Positions 33,254 to 42,272 of a stretch of DNA of 64,000 nt are shown piece by piece (position 1 is the stretch's first letter; every line of letters begins with the position of its first letter). The notes beneath the pieces are model-generated. The model was not told where the DNA came from and did not search any database. It saw only the letters and a program-made list of their open reading frames with translations. The DNA comes from Solibacteraceae bacterium. GTDB taxonomy: Bacteria > Acidobacteriota > Terriglobia > Bryobacterales > Bryobacteraceae. Both the position numbers and the translations under genes were made by a program. Where the stretch lies: NCBI GenBank assembly GCA_021324015.1, contig JAJPJX010000084.1, positions 119,597 to 183,596 on the forward strand. The letters run 5' to 3'.

Positions 33254-34030
33254 ATGCCCGGTATTGATGTAAACCAATTGTGGACACCCGCCCGCGCGAT
33301 CCCCTCGCCGCAGGCGGACCAGAAAGCCCCCGTCACCAATGTGCGCGGCGGCCGTTACGGCGAGCAGTATGTTCTGCCGTTGACCGTCACGAAACACATC
33401 CTCGCCGACGAGGGCAGCTATTTCATCGCGACGAACGTCACGCCCGGAACGGCGCAAGGGTACAACATCCAGGCGGCGTTTTCGGATACGACGCCGCTGA
33501 TTTACATCCAGAACAACGACTCGAAAGCCAACCCCTTCGGCAAGCGCCTGTACCTGGATTACCTCAAACTGATCTGCACCACGGCGCCCGCCTCGGCGAC
33601 CGGTGCCCGGTTCGCGCTCAAGACGGACCCGCAGCTCCGGACGCTCTCGACCAACAACACGCTCGCGATCACGCCGACCTCACCCAACTCCGACGTGGCC
33701 ACGCAGTCGGTCTGCTCGGTGAACGCGCAGAACAGCGCGACCGCGTCCGTGCTCACCGCGTCCTCGGGTGCCGCCCGTCTCGTGGCCAACGCCAGCATGG
33801 GCGGCCTCCCCATCGTGGGTGACGAGTTCGTGCTCGTGTGCGGCCCCGCGGACCCCGGAGCCTATCCGGGCCTCACGGCGGCGCAGGCCGTGTGTCCGGG
33901 CCGGAAGGTGAGTTGCTTGCCGCCCGTGATCCTCGGTCCCAACTCTGCGCTCACGGTGTATGCGTGGTTTCCCGGCAACGCGGCCACCGGCCTGTCCTAC
34001 GAGTTTGAGATCGGGTGGTGGGAACGTTAA
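33254..34030 (+). CDS. Beta-rich virion protein
   Basis: A 258-residue protein with a strong AAAGGAGG ribosome binding site. It starts MPGIDVNQLWTPARAIPSPQ and is nearly all beta-strand-like with Ser/Thr/Ala-rich loops (TPGTAQGYNIQAAFSDTTPLIYIQNNDS, ALTVYAWFPGNAATGLSYEFEIGWWE). Several Cys residues suggest no periplasmic function. Neighbouring fibre-like genes imply a fibre or adhesin component. No family is recognised. Confidence 0.55.
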   Translation: MPGIDVNQLWTPARAIPSPQADQKAPVTNVRGGRYGEQYVLPLTVTKHILADEGSYFIATNVTPGTAQGYNIQAAFSDTTPLIYIQNNDSKANPFGKRLYLDYLKLICTTAPASATGARFALKTDPQLRTLSTNNTLAITPTSPNSDVATQSVCSVNAQNSATASVLTASSGAARLVANASMGGLPIVGDEFVLVCGPADPGAYPGLTAAQAVCPGRKVSCLPPVILGPNSALTVYAWFPGNAATGLSYEFEIGWWER

Positions 34031-34063
34031 GCCTCGCAGAAGTAGCACGGTCGTCTCCGCACC

Positions 34064-34693
34064 ATGCTCCTGGTTCTATTCAACTCGACCCGCGCCTTGG
34101 CTGGCGTGGCTGCGGGCCAGGGCGCCGTCGCCGCGCAACTGGCGGCGCTCCGGTCCGTGGCCGGAGCCGCGTACGGAAGCTCCCCTGTGTCCGGCAGGTT
34201 TGTGCGGGTCGAGAGTCTGCGGGCGGCTACAGGAGGGCAGGGGGCCGCTTCCGGCGCGATTCGGGCATCGCGCGCCTTCCGCGTGGTGGCGGCAGGGTCA
34301 GCAGTAGTTTGGGCGCACCCGGCCCTATTGCGGATGCTCCGTGGGACCGCCACAGGGTTGGCCCCCGTTCGCGCACAGTTGGCTCGTGTGCGCCCCCTGG
34401 CTGCCTCCTCGGCCGGAACTGCTACCCTGCTTGCACCGTTGGTCCCCGTGCGCGGATTGGCAGGCATTGCGGCCGGCGCGTCGCAGCTCGAGGGCGTGCT
34501 CGGGATCGTAATGCGGCGCCTGGCCAGGACTCCGGGCGTCCAGTTGATGGTGATCCGGAGGGAGGTCCGGATGTTGGCCGTCGACCCTGAGCTGCGCGTC
34601 GTAGTCGTGCCGCGCGAACGCCGCCTGTTGGTCCCTGCCGCAGAGCAGCGCACGGTCGGGGTGTCGGCCGAAACCCGGAGCGTTGCCGCATGA
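34064..34693 (+). CDS. Protein with seven ~20-residue repeats
   Basis: A 209-residue low-complexity protein. The first 140 residues can be cut into seven units of about 20 residues, each ending in a beta-like A-G-x-x-x-V-x-A-x-L phrase (for example LAGVAAGQGAVAAQL, VAGAAYGSSPVSGRF, LRGTATGLAPVRAQL). Such repeats could form a beta-solenoid. The last 60 residues are Arg/Val-rich strand segments (VIRREVRMLAVDPELRVVVV). This is a likely fibre accessory protein; start and exact role are uncertain. Confidence 0.55.
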   Translation: MLLVLFNSTRALAGVAAGQGAVAAQLAALRSVAGAAYGSSPVSGRFVRVESLRAATGGQGAASGAIRASRAFRVVAAGSAVVWAHPALLRMLRGTATGLAPVRAQLARVRPLAASSAGTATLLAPLVPVRGLAGIAAGASQLEGVLGIVMRRLARTPGVQLMVIRREVRMLAVDPELRVVVVPRERRLLVPAAEQRTVGVSAETRSVAA

Positions 34694-34959
34694 CCACCTT
34701 CATCAAAGATCCCGATGCCGTTCTGGACTACTCCGTCGATTGGTCAAAATGGCTGGCCGGCGACCAAATCCAGACGAGCGCGTGGTCCGTGAGCGACACG
34801 GCGCTCCAAGCCACCGACGAGTCGAACACCCTAACCCGCACCACCGTCTGGCTATCGGGCGGCGTCGCCGGCCAGCCCTACACAGTAACCAACCGTATCA
34901 CAACCTCCAGTGGCCGCACGGACGACCGCTCGTTCATCATTCAGGTGCAGGACCGCTGA
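34690..34959 (+). CDS. Small phage Ig-like protein, last late gene
   Basis: An 89-residue protein whose ATG overlaps the preceding stop codon. It starts MTTFIKDPDAVLDYSVDWSKWL and continues ALQATDESNTLTRTTVWLSGGVAGQPYTVTNRITTSSGRTDDRSFIIQVQDR, a phrase I recall from small phage proteins with a fibronectin/Ig-like fold near fibre genes. It is the last rightward phage gene; the next gene is convergent 34 bases away. The change of strand marks the right limit of the recognisable phage module. Confidence 0.7.
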   Translation: MTTFIKDPDAVLDYSVDWSKWLAGDQIQTSAWSVSDTALQATDESNTLTRTTVWLSGGVAGQPYTVTNRITTSSGRTDDRSFIIQVQDR

Positions 34960-34993
34960 TCTTCGCTATTCGGCCAACGCAACCGTAGTCTTA

Positions 34994-35527
34994 TCAGTGG
35001 AGCGGGGTAATCTTCTTTATTGCGGCGGGTGGCACTTTTCTCGGCGACGTGGTTTCCCCAATCCCTGGCGACCCGCCCGGCACCCTGTTGTGACGCACCG
35101 GCAGGCCTTTTGGCAGCTGCACTGTCTCCCTCACGCTAGGTGCCTTTGGGAGACCGTACTTCTTAACTGCCGTCGCCGGGCTGGGCGGTCGGCCGACCGG
35201 GGCTGTAGCAGTCATGTGGCGCCCCGGCGCAATCCCAGTATGCAGTTCGCGGCGGGCTTGGCTGGGTGAGGTGTACCGATATACGGTCCGCGGCGCGGGC
35301 AACGGGCGAGCAGGGGTGTGGAGGTGATTCCAGACGTCCTTGCCTTGGATTGCGACAGCCCGCCGAGCCGCTTGTTTCTCAGCCGCCCGTGCGGCTGAGC
35401 GTTCGGCGGACCGCGTCAGGCCACGCGCGGCACCGCGGGCGATTGCTTTACCCACCGTACCGGCATTGGCGGCCCATGCGCCGAGCAAAGTGAGAAGCAC
35501 CGCACGCACGACCCAGAATCGTCTCAT
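34994..35527 (-). CDS. Small secreted effector-like protein
   Basis: A 177-residue protein starting MRRFWVVRAVLLTLLGAWAANAG, a signal peptide with an AxA-type cleavage site; a longer upstream frame was rejected since it would overlap the neighbouring gene. Residues 25-60 are Arg/Ala-rich. The C-terminal 95 residues (TVYRYTSPSQARRELHTGIAPG, MTATAPVGRPPSPATAVKKYGLP, VPGGSPGIGETTSPRKVPPAAI) have the Y-x-Y start and G-x-E end seen in small toxin domains of polymorphic toxins, but I cannot name a family. It ends the leftward AAA/vWA operon, one base after a multi-pass membrane gene. Confidence 0.5.
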   Translation of the reverse strand: MRRFWVVRAVLLTLLGAWAANAGTVGKAIARGAARGLTRSAERSAARAAEKQAARRAVAIQGKDVWNHLHTPARPLPAPRTVYRYTSPSQARRELHTGIAPGRHMTATAPVGRPPSPATAVKKYGLPKAPSVRETVQLPKGLPVRHNRVPGGSPGIGETTSPRKVPPAAIKKITPLH

Positions 35528-35528
35528 T

Positions 35529-35906
35529 TCAGACCCTCCTAAACAGCCACCCGGCAAGCCGGAATGGCAGAGCAAGAACGAAGAAAACGACACCAAACAA
35601 GCCCCGCACTGCGTCCGCTGCCAGGATGCCGACCATATGATCCGCCGCTCTGGCACCCAGGATGAAGCGGATAAGTGCGCGAATCATTGCCCATCCGATC
35701 CACACTAACAAGAGAAAGCTGACCCATGATGGTAGCGAGCCGACAAAGCTTTCGATAAAGGGTGCCAACAACAGCATCAACACAATACCGCCCAAAAGCT
35801 GTCCGGCAGACCGCAGCCGTAGCAGCCCGACCATAAGCCCAAGCCCGATGAGGGCGATGACCAGAATCATTGCCTCGTCCGGCAAGAACATCCATAGCCA
35901 CTGCAT
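35529..35906 (-). CDS. Multi-pass small membrane protein
   Basis: A 125-residue protein with four or five hydrophobic segments (DEAMILVIALIGLGLMVGLL, SAGQLLGGIVLMLLLAPFI, WVSFLLLVWIGWAMIRALI, GLFGVVFFVLALPFRLAGWL). It ends one base before the secreted effector-like gene starts and begins three bases after the aminotransferase stop. Such a partner could be an immunity protein, secretion accessory or simple membrane component. No family is recognised. Confidence 0.6.
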   Translation of the reverse strand: MQWLWMFLPDEAMILVIALIGLGLMVGLLRLRSAGQLLGGIVLMLLLAPFIESFVGSLPSWVSFLLLVWIGWAMIRALIRFILGARAADHMVGILAADAVRGLFGVVFFVLALPFRLAGWLFRRV

Positions 35907-35909
35907 ACG

Positions 35910-37250
35910 CTACCTCCCACTCCCAGCGAGTGTGCGCAGGGGCGTACCCTCAGTTGACTCGATCCCGACGGAGGTAGTGATCCCGTCTCTTCGACAACTG
36001 GATCTCGACATGAGAGGTACATGCCGAGCCCGCCGGCGCTCGGTCTCTTCCAAGCGCTCTGCTGCGGCCGCAACCTTCTCAACTGCCGAGCGCAGAGCGG
36101 ATATCGTATCCGGTCGTTCCGCGATCCATGGAGCAAGCGCCAGGCCCGTCCGTCGACACCGCTCGGCCGCGTTGCGGCAGACAGGATGTGCGCAGCCACG
36201 TAACCGTTGTTCCAAGGAGGTAGCGACCGGATCGGGATATACTGGAACACCTTCGGCCGCTAGCGCTTCGATGAAGGCGGACCGGCTTAGTTTCCCGTCC
36301 GCCAGTTCTTCCGGGACAAAAGTCGGACAGTATCGCCAAAAGGCATGGTCGCAGTTGATCGCCACCTCCGGAGGCCGGACACCGGGCACATGAGCCAGCG
36401 CGTCCGACAGCCGGACCCAGTAATCTGCTCTGACGCGCTGCCGTGCCTGGGCGTCTTCCATCTCAGCCCGTGCAATGACACACGCCAGTGGGTGGATGCG
36501 GAAGTTGTACCCGAAGTCGCCGAGCGCTCCACGTATCGTCGTTTCGAACCGGCGCCGGATCGGATGTTGGGAAAGCGCGACCGCCCGCTCGAAGAACGGA
36601 CGGCTGCTGGTGACGAACAGGCCCCCTTCCCCTCCGCTGACGGGTTTGTCACGGCCTAGGCTGAAGCAGCCGACGTCGCCCCAAGACCCGACCGGGCGAC
36701 CATTGAGCCGTGCGCCGAAAGCTTGAGCGGCGTCCTCTATCAAGGTAATTCCCCGTTCGCGCGCGATCACTGTCAGAGCTGGCATATCCGCTGGCTGGCC
36801 GTATATGTGGACGGCGACCATCGCGACTGTCCGATCGGTCAATCGCTCCCGGACGCTGGGCGGCGAAAGGGTGTAACGTCGCGGGTCGCTGTCCGCGAAC
36901 ACGGGTTTGGCCCCAAGGTGCAGTACCGGTGCCACCGTCTGAGGCCAACTATATGCCGGAACAATCACCTCATCGCCCTGCTTAACCCCCGCTGCCGCGA
37001 GCGCCAGGAATAGCGCTGCGGTTCCACTCGATACCGCCAAGCCGTACCTCGCCTGGACGAATTCGCTGACAGCCGCCTCGAGCGCGGCTACGGGACCGGT
37101 GCCAGACAGCGCCGAGACGTAGGACCAATCAGTCCGGGCGCGTTCCGCCGCTTCGCGCAACGCGTCGATTGCGCGCTGACTCAGGGCGCTGGCTTTCGGA
37201 GCAGAGATCTGCATTGCCGGGGGCCCACCGAAGATCGCCAATTCGTCCAT
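35910..37250 (-). CDS. DegT/DnrJ/EryC1/StrS-family PLP aminotransferase
   Basis: A 446-residue protein starting MDELAIFGGPPAM (chosen over an ATG four codons upstream). Family marks are clear: AVSSGTAALFLALAAAGV, DEVIVPAYSWPQTVAPVLHLGAKPVFAD, IEDAAQAFGA with the PLP-nitrogen-contacting Asp, and CFSLGRDKPVSGGEGG, where Lys would form the internal aldimine. These enzymes usually transaminate nucleotide-linked keto-sugars. Some, closer to this GRDKP-GGEGG form, act in antibiotic and secondary metabolism. The last 50 residues are extra. No sugar-nucleotide or glycosyltransferase gene is nearby, so its substrate is unclear. Confidence 0.88.
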   Translation of the reverse strand: MDELAIFGGPPAMQISAPKASALSQRAIDALREAAERARTDWSYVSALSGTGPVAALEAAVSEFVQARYGLAVSSGTAALFLALAAAGVKQGDEVIVPAYSWPQTVAPVLHLGAKPVFADSDPRRYTLSPPSVRERLTDRTVAMVAVHIYGQPADMPALTVIARERGITLIEDAAQAFGARLNGRPVGSWGDVGCFSLGRDKPVSGGEGGLFVTSSRPFFERAVALSQHPIRRRFETTIRGALGDFGYNFRIHPLACVIARAEMEDAQARQRVRADYWVRLSDALAHVPGVRPPEVAINCDHAFWRYCPTFVPEELADGKLSRSAFIEALAAEGVPVYPDPVATSLEQRLRGCAHPVCRNAAERCRRTGLALAPWIAERPDTISALRSAVEKVAAAAERLEETERRRARHVPLMSRSSCRRDGITTSVGIESTEGTPLRTLAGSGR

Positions 37251-37258
37251 GCTTCGCC

Positions 37259-39031
37259 TCAAAACTGCCGCATTCGCTGTTGGACCTGGAGTTGTGCGGC
37301 AAGCTCCGTCAGCCGTCGGCTCAGGGCCAGATCATCCAAGGTACCTTTGGAATCAACCAGATTCTGAAGGTAATTCGGAATCTCCGCGCCGGGACGCAAG
37401 CCTTTGCGGGAAAGCCAAGGTAGCACCGATTTGAAGCTTGCCATGCGAACCGCATTCAGTGCGATGAATTCATGCTGGAGCGGGTCATAGTTGGGCTTGT
37501 AATCGAGGATTGCTTCCTCGAAGTGCGCCTGGCCAATCTCTGATCCGGCGACGCCCCCGTCCTCGTCGCTTAGTGCTCCTGCACGGGCGACTACTTCCTG
37601 AATCCCGCGAACCGTCGGGTTCGCCAGTTCCGGCATCGCGGCGAGGTCGCGGCAACGCACCTCCGGCGCAACCTTGCGGCCAACCTGGTCGGCCAGATGC
37701 GGCAACAACATGGCGACTTCACTCGGCGTCGGATGGACGAATGGTATTACGAGCTGAAAGCGGTCCAGGAGTGCGGAATCCAGGATGTCCGGCCGGTTAC
37801 TCGTACCCACCCACAGGATCTTGCCTCGGTGCTTCATTCCGCCCATGAACTCCCACAGCCGGGCCATCATGCGCTCACTCGTTCCAGCGTCCATGGTCTG
37901 GCCGGTATTCCGCTGGCCGAAGGCCTGATCAATCTCGTCCTGCCAGATGATGCAGGGGGCCAGGGTCTCGGCCACTGACAGCACTCGTTCGAGGTTCCGC
38001 TCGCTGGACCCTACCAGGCCTTCACGGACGTTCCTCATGGCAAGGCACGGATAACCCAATTCATAGGCTAGTGCTTGGACCACAAAGCTTTTTCCACAAC
38101 CGGGAACTCCAACCATGAGAACCGCCGCCGTCGCAGAAGCCGGGTTAAGGCGGATGCTGCGAATCACCCGGTTCAGCTCGTCCTTCACATGACAAAGCCC
38201 GCCGATCTTGTCGAACCCGTGCTTTGGCTCGTGAACTTCGAGGAGCCCACGGCACAACTGGTCGATGACTGCGGATTTCCGCTCTCGGATATGGTCGTGA
38301 TCGAGGGCTAGGCCACGCATTGCAGTTCCGTGCATCAACTCTTCAATTTCGACGTAGGGCAGGCCGCTGGTCACCCGCGCCAATTGAGCCGCGGGTATGC
38401 GGCCATTCTCATTCAGATTGATGCTCAGCCGCCCAGCCAATGCCTCGATGAACTCCCGCCGCTGCTCTTCGTTGGGCAGGCCGACATGCACAAGCTTGTA
38501 TCCCACGCCGCCACGCAGCAGGAGTTCGCTGACTTGGCCTTCGTACGTGACCAGCAAGACCAGATTCTGCGTTCTGCGAATAGATTCGTCCATCCCCCAG
38601 GCATGCAGGGTTTCAAGCGCCGCGAGCTGCACTTGCCCAAACATCGCATTCATCCCATTGGAGATGGGAGCCAGGTGGTCAGCGTAGTCCAGTATCAACG
38701 CGACATTCTGATCCGGGTTGCGCAGCCAACGGGTTGCATGCGCCAGGACCTGTTCAGGCGAGAGCCCGTTGGGCAAGCTGCCGAAAGGACCTTTCGGTGG
38801 ATTCTTCTCCTGCAACGGCGGCCGCATCTCCTCGAGGCCGTTGGCGAGCGAGTACTGCGCTACTGCGTATCCCTCCCGCCCGAGATACGATGCCAGGAAA
38901 TTCTTCAGCGGCATGGGCGGCAGTTGGGAGTCGCTGAAGTAGACCTTATCGCTTGTGTTCCCGTCCAAGACCAGACAGCGGTTCCTGCCCGCCCGCAACT
39001 CATCCATCTGCTCCAACCACGCCGGCTTCAT
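37259..39031 (-). CDS. Ycf46-like AAA+ ATPase
   Basis: A 590-residue protein with two AAA-type halves. The N-terminal half is degenerate (LVLDGNTSD near 21, a Walker B-like ALILDYADHLAP near 112). The C-terminal half is complete: Walker A GVPGCGKS at 308-315, Walker B IIWQDE at 361-366, sensor-1 WVGTSNRPD near 406 and LDRF near 420. The pairing of a dead and a live AAA module is the plan of Ycf46-like ATPases, whose roles are little known. Tight spacing with vWA and membrane genes suggests an ATPase that remodels a membrane complex. Confidence 0.82.
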   Translation of the reverse strand: MKPAWLEQMDELRAGRNRCLVLDGNTSDKVYFSDSQLPPMPLKNFLASYLGREGYAVAQYSLANGLEEMRPPLQEKNPPKGPFGSLPNGLSPEQVLAHATRWLRNPDQNVALILDYADHLAPISNGMNAMFGQVQLAALETLHAWGMDESIRRTQNLVLLVTYEGQVSELLLRGGVGYKLVHVGLPNEEQRREFIEALAGRLSINLNENGRIPAAQLARVTSGLPYVEIEELMHGTAMRGLALDHDHIRERKSAVIDQLCRGLLEVHEPKHGFDKIGGLCHVKDELNRVIRSIRLNPASATAAVLMVGVPGCGKSFVVQALAYELGYPCLAMRNVREGLVGSSERNLERVLSVAETLAPCIIWQDEIDQAFGQRNTGQTMDAGTSERMMARLWEFMGGMKHRGKILWVGTSNRPDILDSALLDRFQLVIPFVHPTPSEVAMLLPHLADQVGRKVAPEVRCRDLAAMPELANPTVRGIQEVVARAGALSDEDGGVAGSEIGQAHFEEAILDYKPNYDPLQHEFIALNAVRMASFKSVLPWLSRKGLRPGAEIPNYLQNLVDSKGTLDDLALSRRLTELAAQLQVQQRMRQF

Positions 39032-39049
39032 GTCGCTCTCCTTCCTCCT

Positions 39050-40168
39050 TCAGTTCAAGATCCGCTGTGCGTGGCCCCACAGCAGGGCGCGACCCCTCTC
39101 CAGCCGTTCGCGCTCCGTAGTCGGCCTGCTGAGATTGTTCGAGCGCCGCACTGGGGCATCCGCCGTCCGTTGCGTCCCGCCACCACTGAAGCACTCGGCA
39201 AGCGCAACTTCGAGCGGTTTGCCGCCTTGTTGCGCACGCCGGATGAGCGGCCCGCCGGCGAAACGCCCGTGCCTCGTTAGATTCTGCGCCGCAATCACCG
39301 AACCGTTCCGCCGCATAGCATCCAGCAGCGCCTTCGTCTCGCGGTCGCAGGAATCGCCTTCGAAACCAGCCATATCCATCTCGACTTTGCCGCCGGGTCG
39401 CAAAACCATCGCCATGGTGTGCTGGTCCCGCCGGCCGACCAGCGCGACGTTCTGTCTCACCCGGGCGAGCTTGACCTCATAGCCGAGGTCCGCCAGAGCG
39501 TTGCCGACCTGGGCGGCAACCGTGGCACGCTCGGCTTCCCGCAGGCGCTCGTGGGCGTCATGGATGATGCTCGTGTACAGGGCCTCCGCTTGGGCAGCAA
39601 GCCGTTGGGCGGACTCCGCCCGACCGGCAGTCGCCTCAAGTCGTGCCCTATCCAGCGCCTCTCGCGCCACAGCCAGGTCAGGTCTGTGGAATTGACCGGC
39701 CACGAGTCTGAGAGGAAGCTCAGAATCCAGCACCCCTTGCGCCGCTCCGGCGCGCGCTAGCAGTTCCGTCGTCGAAGCCGAAGAAACCGGCGCCACCGCG
39801 GGTTTCACGCCGGCCAACATAGATATTGCGGTACCCGCAGGAATGGTCGCCATGGACGATGTGTAGAGACTCTGCGCCGTGGCGCGCAAGCGCTCGGCCG
39901 CTTGAGTACTGTCGTAAAGCGCGCCGGCCCACGCCGCAGCACGCTCGACACCTGCCGCTACGGTCTCGCTGGCGGCTGCGACCGCCTTCGTGGCCGTGCG
40001 TACGCCAGATGCCAACGACTGGACGGCAAAGTCCACTCCCACCAGCGCAGCATGGCCAACCACCTTGGCCCCCTGGATGGCCAAGTAGCTGACACCGGCG
40101 ACCAATAAAACCAGCGCAACCAGGGGCAGCGCCACGCACGCCAACAGAATCCCGCCGCAATCGCTCAT
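39050..40168 (-). CDS. Membrane-anchored alanine-rich coiled-coil protein
   Basis: A 372-residue protein. The N-terminus has a strong membrane segment (ILLACVALPLVALVLLVAGVSYLAI, residues 7-31), then a long Ala-rich helical region (VRTATKAVAAASETVAAGVERAAAWAGAL, LEATAGRAESAQRLAAQAEALY). A small globular segment (NVALVGRRDQHTMAMVLRPGGKVEMDMAGFEGDSCDRETKALLDAM) near 255-300 follows. The C-terminus is basic. It lies 18 bases before the AAA+ gene, as a candidate membrane partner of it. No family recognised. Confidence 0.65.
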   Translation of the reverse strand: MSDCGGILLACVALPLVALVLLVAGVSYLAIQGAKVVGHAALVGVDFAVQSLASGVRTATKAVAAASETVAAGVERAAAWAGALYDSTQAAERLRATAQSLYTSSMATIPAGTAISMLAGVKPAVAPVSSASTTELLARAGAAQGVLDSELPLRLVAGQFHRPDLAVAREALDRARLEATAGRAESAQRLAAQAEALYTSIIHDAHERLREAERATVAAQVGNALADLGYEVKLARVRQNVALVGRRDQHTMAMVLRPGGKVEMDMAGFEGDSCDRETKALLDAMRRNGSVIAAQNLTRHGRFAGGPLIRRAQQGGKPLEVALAECFSGGGTQRTADAPVRRSNNLSRPTTERERLERGRALLWGHAQRILN

Positions 40169-40178
40169 TGTTGTCCTC

Positions 40179-41510
40179 CTACCACTTCCAATTCCAATCC
40201 TCTAAGTCCACGGATTTAGGTTCGCCCCCCGGTGCCTCTCCGCCGTCAGTTGGCTCTGGAGGAGGCGGCGCCGAATGCGTATCACCACCCGGTTTACTAG
40301 TCGGTGGCGCAGAGTCTCCTTTTGGCTGTGGAGCCGACGCAGCCGGGTGTGCATCCGATTGCGGGTCAGGTGCGGTACCAGGCCGCTTTGGGTCCTCTGG
40401 AAGACCAAGTCTCCGGCGAAAGGCCGCATGCAGATGTCGCCTCAAATCGGTAAGGGGTGGGCCAAACGTGTTGACCACGCCTCTTCCCAGGCGCGCGGCG
40501 AGGTTTACTACGTGCTGCATCACCCCTACAATGGTCATTACAATCTGTTCGATTATCCGCAGCGGAAGAAGGAGGGCTACCAGTCCGGCAAGCATCAGTC
40601 CCAAAGCGAGCAGGCCAATGTACTTGAAAAGTGCTATGACCCCAGTAAATGAGACCAGCAGGGTAAGCCCCGTGAGGATGGTCAGCGCAGCCGGGAAGAA
40701 TACTTCCGCGAACTGGTCGAACCCGCTTTGGACCTCCTCAGTTGTCGATGTTGTTGAGGACGGCGTTGTCGCTGCTGTCGGTGCACCAGGGATTTCCAGT
40801 GAAGCCGCCGCCACCGCAGGCACCGCCGCACTGGTATCCAACTGTCGGCCGCGCCAAATGCCCATAACCGCGAACGTCAGGATGCTAAACGCAATCGAAG
40901 ACCACGCCATCACAACAAGGGGCTTCTTGAATCGCTTGAGAAAACCCTCGGGAAAGAGGTGGGTGCCCCGGTGCATGTCGATGAGCACCAGGCCCCAGAA
41001 AATGCTGACGGTCATCAATGCGCCGGCCGACATCCAGTCGAGGGCAGAAGCCAACTGCGGCATGTCGTTGCCCGCGGTACCAAACATCGCCGCGAGCGTC
41101 AGCTTGGTGAGGTAAACCTCGACGGCGGCGCATATGACGGTGATGCCCGCCATCACTATGGCGCCGATAAAACGACTCAGGTGGAAAGGATGGGCTGCCA
41201 TAGCCGCGTTGGGGGAGACGGCAGTTGGCGTCCCCGCTGTGCCGGGGGATGCGGCAGTTGGCACGCTTTGGGGCGCCGGTGCGCTTGGGTCCCCTCCCTC
41301 TGTGTGTTGCTCTTCCTGCAACTGAGCGCGAATGAACGCCGCGAGCCTTTGAGCACCCTGGCTAACCCAGTCCAAGGCCACCGCAAGCGGCCGGACTAGG
41401 AATAGCAGCAGCTCGTTGAACGCCTCGCGGACCGCATCCTGGTGCTGGGCGATAAAGGCCAGACCCGCCAAAACCAGGGCAGTCGTAATCAGCCAATTCC
41501 ACCAGGACAT
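40179..41510 (-). CDS. Polytopic membrane protein with proline-rich tail
   Basis: A 443-residue protein with about six to seven hydrophobic helices: WNWLITTALVLAGLAFIA at the N-terminus, then FIGAIVMAGITVICAAVEVYL, LMTVSIFWGLVLI, VVMAWSSIAFSILTFAVMGI, AALTILTGLTLLVSFTGVIALF and IGLLALGLMLAGLVALLLPL. A Pro/Ser/Thr-rich loop lies near 75-105 and a Pro-rich tail (about 385-443) ends in EDWNWKW. It starts three bases after the vWA gene stops, in the same operon. Could be a channel-like or scaffold component; function is unknown. Confidence 0.65.
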   Translation of the reverse strand: MSWWNWLITTALVLAGLAFIAQHQDAVREAFNELLLFLVRPLAVALDWVSQGAQRLAAFIRAQLQEEQHTEGGDPSAPAPQSVPTAASPGTAGTPTAVSPNAAMAAHPFHLSRFIGAIVMAGITVICAAVEVYLTKLTLAAMFGTAGNDMPQLASALDWMSAGALMTVSIFWGLVLIDMHRGTHLFPEGFLKRFKKPLVVMAWSSIAFSILTFAVMGIWRGRQLDTSAAVPAVAAASLEIPGAPTAATTPSSTTSTTEEVQSGFDQFAEVFFPAALTILTGLTLLVSFTGVIALFKYIGLLALGLMLAGLVALLLPLRIIEQIVMTIVGVMQHVVNLAARLGRGVVNTFGPPLTDLRRHLHAAFRRRLGLPEDPKRPGTAPDPQSDAHPAASAPQPKGDSAPPTSKPGGDTHSAPPPPEPTDGGEAPGGEPKSVDLEDWNWKW

Positions 41511-41513
41511 ACC

Positions 41514-42272
41514 TTACCTCCGGATTGCCTCGACGACTGAGGCTTGGCTAGGGTCCAGAAACTGTACGTCTTTGGCGCCCCACTTTAACAGCCGCTGGCT
41601 CCAAGTCCGCCGCATCATCTGTGCGCCTTGTGCGCTAGCTCCACCCTGAAACATCGATACGATCACGCGCACGCCGCTCAGGTTCACTTCCGCTTTCTGG
41701 CCGACGTTGTCGGCGAGGTCTGAGCTCAGGCGAATTTCCTTCACAGCGTTTGGCGGTGCGGCCTCAAGCAGCTCGCCAGCTTTGGCGAAGAAGCCGATCA
41801 CGTCGGTCCTATGGGACGGCCTCGGGTGAAACCCGCGCAGGTAGTCTGCTGCGCTAGCGAGAACCTGCTGGAGCGCCTGCGCAGCAGCCTGCTGCCGTGC
41901 CTTGGCCTTGCGATCATATGGGTTAACGACCGGCGCAGGGGCAGCCGGACAGCGGACCGTCAGAATGGCGGCACTCTCGTCGTAGGACCGGTCGTTGATC
42001 TGCCGGAAGAACCAGACGTCGCCATGCTTCGCCTCGCGGGTAGATTGCGCGGCGGCGGTCCGTAGCGCATCGTCGATCAGGTGGTAGCTGCCGCTCGTGT
42101 CGATGCCGTAAACGACCCACGCTGGAATGGCAGGCTGGGCCGACGACAGTTCAGCCGAAAGGAAGAGCGCGGTCGGCAGAATGACAGCGAGTCGGACGGA
42201 TCCTGTCTTCATCAACCTCATCAGAACACTCCAGATGGCAGATTCCTCGTTTTCGCCGGTTTTCATTTGCAT
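41514..42272 (-). CDS. Secreted or lipid-side vWA domain protein
   Basis: A 252-residue protein; the most likely translated form begins at an internal Met (MRLMKTGSVRLAVILPTALFLSAELSSAQP), a signal peptide. The mature protein opens with a vWA fold: GIDTSGSYHLIDD supplies the D-x-S-x-S metal (MIDAS) motif, TDVIGFFAKA the threonine region, and EIRLSSDLADN the distal Asp. vWA domains usually recognise protein partners through a bound Mg ion. The gene overlaps the preceding short gene as TGAATG, so translation is coupled. Location with an AAA+ ATPase recalls vWA-ATPase pairs. Confidence 0.75.
   Translation of the reverse strand: MQMKTGENEESAIWSVLMRLMKTGSVRLAVILPTALFLSAELSSAQPAIPAWVVYGIDTSGSYHLIDDALRTAAAQSTREAKHGDVWFFRQINDRSYDESAAILTVRCPAAPAPVVNPYDRKAKARQQAAAQALQQVLASAADYLRGFHPRPSHRTDVIGFFAKAGELLEAAPPNAVKEIRLSSDLADNVGQKAEVNLSGVRVIVSMFQGGASAQGAQMMRRTWSQRLLKWGAKDVQFLDPSQASVVEAIRR
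42250..42266 (+). repeat. Dispersed 17-mer, copy A
   Basis: TTTTCGCCGGTTTTCAT. One of four copies with at most three differences from consensus TTTTCGCCG-G/A-TTTTCGT (others at 57175, 57403 and 61571, all in the same orientation). This one overlaps the 5' end of the vWA gene. It may be a protein-binding site or remnant; see finding. Confidence 0.4.
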
